64,000 bases of DNA from Crotalaria pallida. Lineage: Eukaryota > Streptophyta > Magnoliopsida > Fabales > Fabaceae. A program made the translations under genes and the position numbers. The notes below the pieces were generated by a model. The model was not told where the DNA came from. It searched no databases and was given only the letters and a program-made list of their open reading frames with translations. Positions 24,551 through 36,283 of this stretch are shown in pieces. The stretch's first letter is position 1, and each line of letters begins with the position of its first letter. The stretch covers positions 76,539,290 to 76,603,289 of the forward strand of contig CM075649.1 in assembly GCA_037953625.1 (NCBI GenBank). The letters are read 5' to 3'.

Positions 24551-24665
24551 GAGCCGAGCTAGATGAGATTGTATGCATGTGAGCCGAGCTAGATGAGATT
24601 GTATGCATGTGAGCCTAGCTAGATGAGATTGTATGCATGTGAGCCGAGCTAGATGAGATTGTATG
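24551..24665 (+). repeat. Tandem 30-bp repeat, four copies
   Basis: The unit begins GAGCCGAGCTAGATGAGATT and ends GTATGCATGT. There are four copies (the last shortened) here but two in the 3' LTR (from 40288), which accounts for most of the length difference between the two LTRs. Confidence 0.9.
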
Positions 24666-25195
24666 ATGTGAACCGAGCTAAGTGTGATTGTATGAGGTGA
24701 GCCGAGCTAAATGATGATGTATGCATGTGATATATGGTTTGATTACTTGTTATTATATGCTAACTGTCTACTTGTGTTTGGCTTGGTAGTTCGGTATGTC
24801 ATTTTAGAAACTGCTTATTTAAGTTCTGTGTAATGCTCACCTCCTTACCATTTTTCAGGTACTGAGCCCGAGCACACGCAGTCCCCGGCCGAGCAGGTTC
24901 ACTCTCCCTCACAGGGAGAGTTAGTCATTAGAGTCTGATAGCTTAGATGGGTCTCGGCCAGTTGGCCGAGCTAAACTACTATGTATTTTGTATGGATCTC
25001 GGCCCGATGGTCGAGCTAAACGTTATTTTGTATTTATGGATTACTGAACTCAGTGTAGTTGTTTCTTAACTTTTATTTAATGATGAATGAAGTCTTCCGC
25101 TTTTAACTCTGATGTTTTTGTATTAATGAAAAGAAATTTTAAATCTTAATTTTTTGGGGTATTTAAGGGTAATTATTACATAGGGTGTTACATTT

Positions 25196-25207
25196 TGGTA
25201 TCAGAGC
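25196..25207 (+). other. Primer-binding site, initiator tRNA-Met (element D)
   Basis: TGGTATCAGAGC, three bases after the LTR end, complements the 3' end of plant initiator tRNA-Met, the usual primer of Ty3/Gypsy chromoviruses. Confidence 0.95.
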
Positions 25208-25381
25208 AGTTTCTCCTCGGCCTATTGGAGTTACAAAGGACTCCAGTGGTTACTCACCAAGAGAGTGACAAATAAGTAGAGTCTAGAAGTCTAAGTTAGA
25301 CGATAGAGCTTATAGATGTATATATATATATATATTTGATTATTCGGTGGTTGATTGGCTTTCTCTCCATGTCCGAGCAGC

Positions 25382-26472
25382 ATGGCTGGAAGAAGAGCCG
25401 ATAACGACCGAATTGCTGCTATGTTGGAAACTCTGGTTCAACTGCAGCAGAACCAAGCGCAGGCTCAGCAGAATCAGGCTGAGAACCTCGCTCAAAACAT
25501 CGCCGCAGCCGCAGCAGCTGCAGCTGCAGCCCTTCAGCCTCAACCTCCGGCTCTGGTCGAGATTGACTGGCTGAGCCGATTTAGGAAGAACAAACCACCT
25601 CGGTTTGAAGGGGGTTATAATCCAAACGGAGCTCAGAGATGGCTCCAAGATGTCGAAAAGATTTTCCGATCTCTGCAACACCCCTATGAATACAGGGTGA
25701 GACTAGCCGAGTTTGTGCTGGCTAGTGAAGCCGAGCACTGGTGGGAGCAACAGAGCCGAGGACTGGAAGCGGCTAATGAGGTCATCACTTGGGATTTGTT
25801 CCGAGCTCGATTCCTCGGAAAGTATTTTCCCGAGGATGTTAGGAGGGAGAAGGAGCTTGCTTTCCTCAAGCTGGAGCAGAGGAACTTGAGTGTCGGAGAA
25901 TATGTCGCGCAGTTCGAGGATTTAATCCGATATTCCGGAAGCTACCGAGATGCTGATGAGCGTACCAAGTGCATCAAGTTTGAGTCTGGCCTTCGTGATG
26001 ATATTCGGCTCGCTTTTGAATATCAGAACGTGGCCAATCTCTCGCAGTTGGTGAACATGGCTAGCACCTATGAGAAGGGGCTCAAGAGGAAAGCTGACGG
26101 AAAGCGGAGCAGGTCGGCACAAAAGACAGTGGGGCCGATCAGGGGTAAAGAAGTTGCTCCAAGATCCGCTCCCTATGTGAATCCGAGCTCCAGAATGTCA
26201 ACAGATCCGAGGAGCGGTGGTCAGATGGTGGTTATTCCTGGCCCCTGTCCGATATGCCAACACTGTGGAAGGCAGCACATGGGAGAATGCTGGAGTCTGG
26301 ATCCGACCAGAGCAAGAGGATCCTGTTTCCGATGTGGCAAGCCTGGTCATTTTTCAACTCGGTGTACCGAGAATATTGTGAAGGAAGAAGTCAATGTGGC
26401 AAAGGCACAACAGGCTGGTGTTAACCGACCAGTGCAGAAAGGCAAAGTTTACACTATGGATGGGGAAGAAGT
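25382..26472 (+). pseudogene. gag: Gag of element D, interrupted by element E
   Basis: Gag packages the RNA into a virus-like particle in the cytoplasm. The first ATG that matches element E's start is 25382 (MAGRRADNDRIAAMLE); an upstream in-frame extension uses TTG and is unlikely. After a glutamine-rich coiled segment and an alanine run (about residues 20-60), the retrotransposon gag domain follows (FEGGYNPNGAQRWLQDVEKI, EAEHWW, FLGKYFPEDVR, FLKLEQ). Two zinc knuckles are visible: CQHCGRQHMGEC (about residue 290) and CFRCGKPGHFSTRC (about residue 314). The frame is open until element E enters at 26473, near the gag-protease boundary; the pol continuation resumes at 36289. Confidence 0.93.
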
Positions 26473-29064
26473 TGTAACATCCTGAAAATTAATAGTAAAT
26501 AATACAATTTTAGTATATAAATATTTATTTAAGGATAGGATTAGGCCTTAGAAATTGTACAAGGTTAGAATGGTAGTATGAGCATAGGCCGACCTAGGAT
26601 GTAAGTATAGGACCTCGGTCCGATCTCGACCGAGCTAGATGAGATTGTGTGCATATGGGAACCAAATGCGGAACCTGTTGTCCAGTCCGGACTAGCCGAC
26701 CCTAGCATACCTCATAGTATCATCCGAGAAGGAAGCTCGGACTACTGCTGTTCTTACAAACCGAGCCAACGTATCCTAGCCGACACGTCCTAGCTCCTCC
26801 GTGCCAACTCATGTTGAGCTGATAGCCCTTGGGTTTCGTACCATCCGTACGTTGTACCAGCATCCACTTTATGTCATTATCACTACTTTATGTCCTTTTC
26901 AATGTACTGTTCATGGCTTCCTCAAGAAGCCAATGAATCCTGTCCACATATTCAAGCTTCCTCAAAAAGCCTCCCATGAGAGCCACACAAATATCTTCCA
27001 CATTTGAATAAAAGAAAATCCCAACACATAACCCATAACACTTCCCACTTTTATTCTTCTCTCTTCCCTACGTCTCTCTCTCCCTTTTCTCTCAAAGTCC
27101 AGCAACAACAACCCAACATATCTTCTTCCTCTCCTCTTCTCACGAACATTTCCCTCTCTTCCACCAACCAGAGACCTCCTCCCCGTCGCCTTCTCTTCCA
27201 TCCCGGACGCCCCTGGACCGCCGTGGAGTTCGTGTGTAGATTGGTGGAGCTCGTGTGCAGCTTGGAAGTAAGAAAGATTCAAGGGTGCTAAGATCAAGGA
27301 CAAGCAACAAGGAACCATTCTCAAACTCTCAACACTTATCTCACACGGTTTGAAGTAAGGAGTGAGTGTTACCTTACTTGAGTTTGGGTTTCTAGGGTGT
27401 TCATAAAGGGTACTAAGAGTGGGGGTTAGATTAGGGAATGGATCTAGGTTAACATGAGAAAGGAAAGGTAAAAAGGGTAAAGGGAACTAATAAATGAACT
27501 AGAGACATGGATGTTAGGTGAATATGGAATATTGTTATTTGCTATATGTTGGTATTTACATGATGGATTGGCCGAATGCTTTATTCCTATTGTTGATGTT
27601 GTATAAGTGTTTATGAACTTTGTGCATAAATGTTGAGCTTTGATATTTGGTATTTGTATCTGTGGCCGAGCCGAGAGAGGGTGAGAATGGAGAATGAGAA
27701 AAACGGTAACCAGGGTGGATCGAAAAGACAAACTAATAAGTTATATAATGAGATAGGTAGATGAGATAGATAATAGGAATAATGGAAATCGGAAATGGGT
27801 AAAGAGTTGAGCCGAGATAGATGCAAAGAGGAATAAATTAAAGAGGTGAACTGAGGTGGGCCGAACTAAAAGTAAGGGTTAATAAGATAAGGGGAATTAA
27901 AAAGAAATGGTTGTGTGGTCGGGTCATAGTAGACGCGTACTGGGTGCGTGCATTGATCGCGTAAGCCGAGCATTGTGGTGCTCGCGGCTGTAAGACGAGC
28001 ATTGGGGTGGTCGTAGTTATGACTCACACAAGGTTCCGAGAACGGAATCGGTGGGATGTGTTCCTGGTCATAGCAGACGCGTACTGGGTGCGTGCATTGA
28101 TCGCGTAAGCCGAGCATTGTGGTGCTCGTAACTGTAAGACGAGTATTGTGGTACTCGCAGTTATGGACACTCCTTACTCCATAGAATGATCGGCGGTAGT
28201 GTTCCTGGTCATAGCAGACGCGTACTGGGTGCGTGCATTGATCACGGAAGCCGAGCATTGTGGTGCTCGCAGCTGTAAGACAAGTATTGTGGTACTTGCA
28301 GTTATGGAACACTCCAATATCCGACTTAAATGGTGTAAGACATGCACTGGGTGTATGCATACGAGAAGAGTAAAAGATTGGAAGCCATGTAAAAGTGGAA
28401 TAGTGAGTAATGAATACGAGGAAAGAGATTAGTGGCCTAAATGAATCGAGGTAGACTTAATAGGTAATGGGTAAACTGTTGTATAATGTGATCCGAGCTA
28501 AGTGTGAATGATATGGTGTGGACCGAGCTGAATGATGTAGTATGCATGTGACATAGGGTTTGACTACTTGCTATTTTTATGCTTATTGACTACTTGTGTT
28601 TGGCTTGGTAGTTCGGTATGTCATTTTAGAAACTGCTTATTTAAGTTCTGTGTAATGTTCACCTCCTTACCAATTTTTCAGGTACTGAGCCCGAGCAGAC
28701 GCAGTCCCCGGCCGAGCAGGATCACTCTCCCTCACAGGGAGAGTAAGTTACTTAGAGTAGGAGAATTTTGTTGGGTCTCGGCCAGTTGGGACGAGCTAAA
28801 ACCACTTTTGTATATCTTGACTTCGGTTTGCCCAGTTGAGCCGAGCTAAAAACAATGTTTTGTATTTTTGATTGGCCGAACTGAATGTACATAAAATTAT
28901 ACTATATGTATTTGATGCATTTAAGTCTTCCGCTTTATTAACTCTGATGTTTTTGTTATTAATGAAAGGAAATATTATTTTGGCAAATATCATATCCATC
29001 TTAAAAGAAATTTTAAATCCTAATTTTGGGGTAATTAAGGGTAATTATTATATAGGGTGTTACA
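26473..29064 (+). repeat. 5' LTR of element E
   Basis: 2592 bp, TGTAACATCC to GGGTGTTACA. It has the same plan as the LTR of D: CCGAGCT-rich U3, CT-rich leader, donor match TTGAA/GTAAGG (GT at 27355), hairpin array (27931-28358), acceptor TTTTTCAG ending at 28681, and the hairpin at 28725-28743. Confidence 0.95.
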
Positions 29065-29068
29065 TTTT

Positions 29069-29080
29069 TGGTATCAGAGC
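29069..29080 (+). other. Primer-binding site, initiator tRNA-Met (element E)
   Basis: TGGTATCAGAGC four bases after the LTR end, identical to that of element D. Confidence 0.95.
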
Positions 29081-29262
29081 AGTTTCTCCTCGGCCTATTG
29101 GAGTTGCAAAGGACTCCAGTGGTTACTCACCAAGAGAGTGACAAATAAGTAAAGTCTAGAAGTCTAAGTTAGACAATAGAGCTTATAGTTATACATGTCT
29201 AAATATATATATTTACTGGATTATTCGGAAGTTAATTGGCTTTCTCACCATGTCCGAGCAGC

Positions 29263-32200
29263 ATGGCTGGGAGACGAGCTGATAACGACCGAATTGCTGC
29301 TGTGTTGGAAACTCTGGTTCAACTACAGCAGAACCAAGCGCAGGCTCAGCAGAGTCAGGCTGAGAACTTCGCTCAAAACATCGCCGCGGCCGCAGCAGCT
29401 GCAGCTGCAGCCCTTCAGCCTCAACCTCCGGCTCCGGTCGAGATAGACTGGATGAGCCGATTTCGGAAGAACGAACCACCTCGGTTCGAAGGAGGATATA
29501 ACCCAGATGGAGCTTAGAGATGGCTCCAGGATATTGAGAAGATCTTCCAATCTCTGCAACCTTCCTATGAGTACAGGGTAAGGTTAGCTGAGTTTGTGCT
29601 GGCTAGTGAAGCCGAGCACTGGTGGGATCAACAAAGCCGAGGATTGGAAGCGACAAATGAGGTCATCACTTGGGAATTGTTCCGAGCCCGCTTCCTCGGA
29701 AAGTACTTTCCCGAAGATGTCAGGAGAGAGAAGGAGCTCGCTTTTCTCAAGCTGGAACAGAGGAACTTGAGCGTTGGGGAGTATGCCGCTCAGTTCGAGG
29801 ATTTGATCCGCTATTCAGGAAGCTACAGAGATGCTGACGAACGCACCAAGTGCATCAAGTTTGAGTCTGGTCTCCGTGACGATATTCGGCTCGCATTCGA
29901 ATATCAGAACGTGGCCAATCTCTCGCAATTGATAAACATGGCTAGCACTTTTGAGAAGGGGCTCAAAAGGAAAGCTGATGGAAAGAGGAGCAGGTCGGCA
30001 CAGAAAGGATTGGGTCCGATCAGAGGAAAGGGAGCTGTCCAGAGATCTGCTCCCTATCTGAATCCGAACTCCAGAATGTCAACAGCTCCGAGGAGCGGTG
30101 GTCAGATGGTGGTTGTTCCTGGCCCGTATCCGATCTGCCAACATTGTGGAAGACAGCACAGGGGAGAATGTTGGAGTCTGGATCCGAGCAGAGCAAGAGG
30201 ATCCTGTTTCCGTTGTGGCAAGCCTGGTCATTTTGCAGCTCGGTGTACCGAGAATATTGTGAAGGAAGAGGTCAATGTGACCAAGGCACATCAGACTGGT
30301 GTTAACCGACATATGCAGAGAGGCAAAGTATACACTATGGATGGTGAAGAAGTGACTGATGCTGACGAACTGATCCGAGGTACTTGTCGAGTAAACAGTA
30401 TTCCATGTGCCATGCTATTTGACTGTGGAGCCACACATTCTTTCATTTCCCTTGACTTTATGAATAGACTAAAATTATCCCCAATAGGAATGCCTTACAA
30501 ACTATCTATTTCTACCACAACCAATTCTTCTGTAATCACTTCTAAAATGTGTCTAGAGTGTCCTATCCAAGTATTAGGTAGAGAATTTAAAGTCAATTTG
30601 ATTTGTCTACCCTTAACCAAGCTAGATATCATCCTTGGCATGGACTGGATGTCTCAGCACCATGTCCTGCTCGATTGCCGAGAAAAGACCGTAATCTTTA
30701 GTGGCCCTTCTGTGGCGAAGTTAGAGATAACAGAGGAACCGACTTTAGACCAAACTCCTGTGGTCGGAGAATTCCCTGAAGTTTTCTCAGACGAAATGCC
30801 TGGCTTACCGCCGAAAAGAGAAGTAGAGTTCAGTATAGACCTTCTTCCAGGAACTGGCCCGATCTCAATCGCTCCGTACAGAATGGCACCCCCCGAGCTA
30901 GAAGAGCTTAAGAAACAGCTGGAAGAACATTTGGCCAAAAAGCTAATCCGACCAAGCGTATCGCCTTGGGGAGCTCCAATCCTGTTTGTGAAAAAGAAAG
31001 ATGGTAGTCTCAGAATGTGCACTGACTATAGGAAGCTCAACGCAATAACAGTGAAGAAAAAATATCCCCTCCCTCGGATTGACGACTTATTGGACCAACT
31101 CAAGGGAGCGTCAGTGTTCTCAAAGATAGACCTTCGATTTGGATACCACCAAATCTGAGTCCGAGAAGAAGACATTCCGAAGACAGCCTTCCGAAGGAGG
31201 TATGGACATTTTGAGTACGTGGTTATGCCCTTCGGACTTACCAACGCCCCAGCTATCTTCATGGATTACATGAATAGGATCTTCCGACCTTACCTGGATT
31301 CGTTTGTAATAGTTTTCATCGACGACATCCTTATCTACTCTCGAAGTCCGAGCGAGCACGAGCAGCATTTGAGAACTGTGTTGCAGGTTTTGAAGGATAA
31401 GAATCTCTACGCTAAACTCTCTAAGTGCAGTTTTTGGCTCAACGAGGTTCATTTCCTCGGACATGTGATATCTGAGCAAGGTGTAGCAGTAGATCCTTCC
31501 AAGGTGGAAGCGGTACTTAAGTGGGAGAGACCGGACTCGGTAACTGAGATCAGGAGTTTCCTCGGTCTTGCTGGATACTATAGAAGATTCATTGAAGGAT
31601 TCTCTAAACTAGCTCTACCGTTGACCTCGCTAACCAGAAAGGATTCACCTTACCAGTGGTCTGAAGCGTGCGAATAGAGATTTCAAGAGCTAAAGAAAAG
31701 GTTGACGAGCTCGCCAGTGTTGATCTTACCCGATCCAACCAAAGCCTTTGACGTATTTTGTGACGCCTCGAAGCAGGGTCTCGGCTGTGTGCTGATGCAA
31801 CAAGGAAAAGTGGTGGCGTATGCCTCTCGGCAACTTCGGCAACACGAGCAGAACTACCCTACGCACGATCTTGAGTTGGCAGCCGTGGTGTTCGCCCTTA
31901 AGATTTGGAGACACTACCTGTATGGCACGAAATTCGAGGTGTTCAGTGACCACAAGAGTCTCGGCTATCTGTTCGACCAGAAGGAACTCAATATGAGATA
32001 GCGCAGATGGGTGGAATTTTTGAAAGATTACGATTTCAACTTGCACTATCATCCTGGAAAAGCCAACGTGGTGGCCGACGCACTGAGCAGGAAGAGTCTT
32101 CACTTGAGCAACATGATGGTCCGAGAGATGCAGCTGATGCAAGAGTTCAGTGATCTTAACCTCGGCATACAGAAGAAGGAAAACAGTGTTGTCTTGGAAA

Positions 32201-33654
32201 TGCTGCAGGTAACCAATGATTTTGTGGGTTTCATTAAAGAAAGGCAGGCTGCCGACCTAGAACTACAGAAGCTATTAGAAAGAGCCGGAGACAAGGATGA
32301 GCCCGACTTCACTAAAGGACCTGACGGTCTTGTACGATTTCGAGGCAGAGTTTGCATCCCTATGGATTTTGAAGTCCGAAGAGAGTTGATGGAAGAAGCC
32401 CACAAGACGAAGATGAGTCTTCACCCAGGTGCCACAAAGATGTACCAAGATTTGAAGAGGTTATTTTGGTGGCCGAAGTTGAAGACCGACATGGCCGAAT
32501 ATGTGTCTCGGTGCTTGACATGTCAGAAAGCCAAGATCGAGCATCAGAAACCAGGAGGATTACTCAAATCCTTGGAGATCCCTCAATGGAAGTGGGATAG
32601 CATTTCGATGGACTTTGTGTCAGGACTACCAAGGACAAGATCAGGGCAGGAAGCCATTTGGGTTGTGGTGGACCGACTTACAAAGTGTGCTCATTTCCTA
32701 CCGATCAGCATGAAGTATAGCTTGGAGAAGTTGACGCAACTGTACATAAAGGACATTGTTCAACTTAATGGTGTTCCGAGCAGTATCGTGTCGGACCGTG
32801 ATCCCCGCTTTTTATCTCGGTTCTGGCAGAGCTTACAGCAAGCCATGGGTACGAAGTTGAGATTTAGCACAGCTTATCATCCCCAAACCGATGGACAATC
32901 CGAGCGCACCATTCAGACTCTTGAGGACCTGCTGAGAACATGCGTGCTTGAACAATCGGAAAGCTGGGAAGCACTATTGCCATTGGTCGAATTCACCTAC
33001 AACAACAGCTTCCATTCAAGTATCGGAATGGCTCCTTTCGAAGCCTTGTATGGTCGGAAATGTCGAACGCCGCTATGCTGGTTCCAGATAGGTGAAAACT
33101 TGTTGATTGGTCCCGACATTGTTCATGAGACAACTGAGAAGATCCGAATGATACAAGGGAAGATGAAAGCCGCTCAGGACCGACAGAAGAGCTATGCCGA
33201 CAAGAGAAGGAAACCCTTGAACTTCATTGAGGGAGATCATGTATTCCTTCGGGTATCCCCTATAATGGGTATCGGCCGAGCTATCAAATCAAAGAAGTTG
33301 ACCCCTCGGTTTGTCGGACCATACCAGATATCGGAGAAGGTCGGACCAGTAGCGTACAGAATTGCTCTACCTCCGCACTTGTCTAAGCTCCACGATGTGT
33401 TCCATGTCTCGAAACTTAGGAAATACATTCACGATCCCTCGCATGTGATAGCAGTGGATGAACTGCCGCTAAGAGACAATCTGACCTTCGAAGTCCTACC
33501 AGTCCGAGTTGAAGATAGACAAGTCAGACGACTCAGAGGAAAGGAAATCCCCTTGGTCAAGGTAGTATGGAATCGAAATGATGTGGAGGAAGCTACTTGG
33601 GAACTCGAGGAGAAGATGAAGCAGTCATATCCGCAACTGTTCAATGCTGACTAA
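29263..33654 (+). pseudogene. gag-pol: Gag-pol polyprotein of element E, complete but with four premature stops
   Basis: One frame runs from ATG 29263 to TAA 33652-33654 with all domains in order: gag with two zinc knuckles (to about 30270); protease with DCGATHSF at 30421; reverse transcriptase with VKKKDGSLRMCTDYRKLN and the catalytic FIDD at 31315-31326; RNase H (DASKQGLG near 31760); integrase zinc finger (H..H, CLTC to about 32525); integrase core with acidic residues near 32608, 32793 and 32899 (the last two 35 apart); a GPY motif; and a short chromodomain (VKVVWNRNDVEEATWELE). In-frame stops are TAG 29515, TGA 31156, TAG 31675 and TAG 31999. No frameshift is seen. The order integrase after RNase H with a chromodomain fixes it as a chromovirus; Tekay is the best clade. 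The element is not autonomous. Confidence 0.95.
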
Positions 33655-33676
33655 ATTTCGAGGACGAAATTCCTGT

Positions 33677-33690
33677 AAGTGGGAGAGGAA
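33677..33690 (+). other. Polypurine tract of element E
   Basis: AAGTGGGAGAGGAA directly before the 3' LTR start, 22 bp after the pol stop codon. Confidence 0.9.
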
Positions 33691-36283
33691 TGTAACATCC
33701 TGAAAATTAATAGTAAATAATACAATTTTAGTATATAAATATTTATTTAAGGATAGGATTAGGCCTTAGAAATTGTACAAGGTTAGAAGGGTAGTATGAG
33801 CATAGGCCGACCTAGGATGTAAGTATAGGACCTCGGTCCGATCTCGGTCGAGCTAGATGAGATTGTGTGCATATGGGAACCAAACGCGGAACCTGTTGTC
33901 CAGTCCGGACTAGCCGACCCTAGCATACCTCATAGTATCATCCGAGAAGGAAGCTCGGACTACTGCTGTTCCTACAAACCGAGCCAACGTATCCTAGCCG
34001 ACACGTCCTAGCTCCTTCGTGCCAACTCATGTTGAGCTGATAGCCCTTGGGTTTCGTACCATCTGTACGTTGTACCAGCATCCACTTTATGTCATTATCA
34101 CTGCTTTATTTCCTTTTCAATGTACTGTTCATGGCTTCCTCAAGAAGCCAATGAATCCTGTCCACATATTCAAGCTTCCTCAAGAAGCCTCCAATGAGAG
34201 CCACACAAATATCTTCCACATTTGAATAAAAGAAAATCCCAACACATAACCCATAACACTTCCCACTTTTATTCTTCTCTCTTCCCTACGTCTCTCTCTC
34301 CCTTTTCTCTCAAAGTCCAGCAACAACAACCCAACATATCTTCTTCCTCTCCTCTTCTCACGAACATTTCCCTCTCTTCCACCAACCAGAGACCTCCTCC
34401 CCGCTGCCTTCTCTTCCGTCCCGGATGCCCCTGGACCGCCGTGGAGTTCGTGTGTAGATTGGTGGAGCTCGTGTGCAGCTTGTAAGTAAGAAAGATTCAA
34501 GGGTGCTAAGATCAAGGACAAGCAACAAGGAACCATTCTCAAACTCTCAACTCTTATCTCACACGGTTTGAAGTAAGGAGTGAGTGTTACCTCTACTTAA
34601 GTTTGGGTTTCTAGGGTGTTCATAAAGGGTACTAAGAGTGGGGGTTAGATTAGGGAATGGATCTAGGTTAACATGAGAAAGGAAAGGTAAAAAGGGTAAA
34701 GGGAACTAATAAATGAACTAGAGACATGGATGTTAGGTGAATATGGAATATTGTTATATGCTATAAGTTGGTATTTACATGATGGATTGGCCGAATGCTT
34801 TATTCCTATTGTTGATGTTGTATAAGTGTTTATGAACTTTGTGCATAAATGTTGAGCTTTGATATTTGGTGTTTGTATCTGTGGCCGAGCCGAGAGAGGG
34901 TGAGAATGGAGAATGAGAAAAACGGTAACCAGGGTGGATCAAAAAGACAAACTAATAAGTTATATAATGAGATAGGTAGATGAGATAGATAATAGGAATA
35001 ATGGAAATCGGAAATGGGTAAAGAGTTGAGCCGAGATAGATGCAAAGAGGAATAAATTAAAGAGATGAACTGAGGTGGGCCGAACTAAAAGTAAGGGTTA
35101 ATAAGATAAGGGGAATTAAAGAGAAATGGTTGTGTGGTCGGGTCATAGCAGACGCGTACTGGGTGCGTGCATTGATCGCGTAAGCCGAGCATTGTGGTGC
35201 TCGCGACTGTAAGACGAGCATTGGGGTGCTCGCAGTTATGACTCACACAAGGTTCCGAGAACGGAATCGGTGGGATGTGTTCCTGGTCATAGCAGACGCG
35301 TACTGGGTGCGTGCATTGATCGCGTAAGCCGAGCATTGTGGTGCTCGCAGCTGTAAGACGAGTATTGTGGTACTCGCAGTTATGGACACTCCTTACTCCA
35401 TACAATGATCGGCGGTAGTGTTCCTGGTCATAGCAGACGCGTACTGGGTGCGTGCATTGATCGCGGAAGCCGAGCATTGTGGTGCTCGCAGCTGTAAGAC
35501 GAGTATTGTGATACTCGCAGTTATGGAACACTCCAATATCCGACTTAAATGGTGTAAGACATGCACTGGGTGTATGCATCCGAGAAGAGTAAAAGATTGG
35601 AAGCCATGTAAAAGTGGAATAGTGAGTAATGAATACGATGAAAGAGATTAGTGGCCTAAATGAATCGAGGTAGACTTAATAGGTAATGGGTAAGCTTTTG
35701 TATGATGTGATTCGAGCTAAGTGTGAATGATATGGTGTGGACCGAGTTGAATGATGTAGTATGCATGTGACATAGGGTTTGACTACTTGCTATTTTTATG
35801 CTAATTGACTACTTGTGTTTGGCTTGGTAGTTCGGTATGTCATTTTAGAAACTGCTTATTTAAGTTCTGTGTAATGCTCACCTCCTTACCAATTTTTCAG
35901 GTACTGAGCCCGAGCAGACGCAGTCCCCGGCCGAGCAGGATCACTCTCCCTCACAGGGAGAGTAAGTTACTTAGAGTAGGGGAATTTTGTTGGGTCTCGG
36001 CCAGTTGGGCCGAGCTAAAACCACTTTTGTATATCTTGACTTCGGTTTGCCCAGTTGAGCCGAGCTAAAAACAATGTTTTGTATTTTTGATTGGCCGAAC
36101 TGAATGTACGTAAAATTATACTATATGTATTTGATGCATTTAAGTCTTCCGCTTTATTAACTCTGATATTTTTGTTATTAATGAAAGGAAATATTATTTT
36201 GGCAAATATCATATCCATCTTAAAAGAAATTTTAAATCCTAATTTTGGGGTAATTGAGGGTAATTATTATATAGGGTGTTACA
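33691..36283 (+). repeat. 3' LTR of element E
   Basis: 2593 bp, near-identical to 26473-29064. The acceptor-proximal hairpin is intact at 35944-35962. One hairpin of the array (35500-35517) differs from its partner in the 5' LTR at both arms with pairing kept. Directly followed by the target copy GAAGT. Confidence 0.96.

Larger units (their letters stand above)
22241..25192 (+). repeat. 5' LTR of element D
   Basis: 2952 bp, TGTAACATCC to GGGTGTTACA. Layout: CCGAGCT-rich U3 (22360-22640), CT-rich leader (22890-23050), donor match TTGAG/GTAAGG (GT at 23245), predicted intron with hairpin units (23933-24350) and four 30-bp repeats (24551-24665), acceptor TTTTTCAG ending at 24858, then the exon start GTACTGAG and the perfect hairpin CTCTCCCTCACAGGGAGAG (24902-24920). 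A leader ORF of about 130 codons (22847-23248) is also open in the 3' LTR copy (38626-38985) but looks like low-complexity leader sequence. Confidence 0.95.
26473..36283 (+). mobile_element. Element E: full-length Tekay-like retrotransposon nested in element D
   Basis: Two LTRs (26473-29064 and 33691-36283), a primer site, one gag-pol frame and a polypurine tract are all present. The target copies GAAGT (26468-26472 and 36284-36288) are perfect and lie inside the gag-pol of D. The internal region keeps all domains in order, but the frame is closed by four stops. By eye the two LTRs differ at about 50 of 2.6 kb, mostly transitions, so the insertion is not very recent. E belongs to the same family as D (same gag, PBS and LTR plan) but to a distinct LTR subfamily (TGTAACATCCTGAAAA against TGTAACATCCTAGAAA). 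Confidence 0.96.

Noticed and set aside
27866..28360. Minus-strand ORF of 164 codons with a repeated DQCTHPVRVCYDQEH segment (and the copy at 35085-35579)
   Set aside because: It is the antisense reading of the tandem hairpin units in the LTR of element E; the repeats stay open by composition, and no domain or start context supports a protein.
29236..29262. Upstream gag starts at TTG (29236 and 25355)
   Set aside because: Non-ATG; the ATG 27 bases on begins the conserved MAGRRADNDRIAA segment in both elements.
30079..30312. Antisense ORFs across gag and pol of element E (also 30654-31022, 31726-32142)
   Set aside because: Shadows of the polyprotein frame; no independent support.
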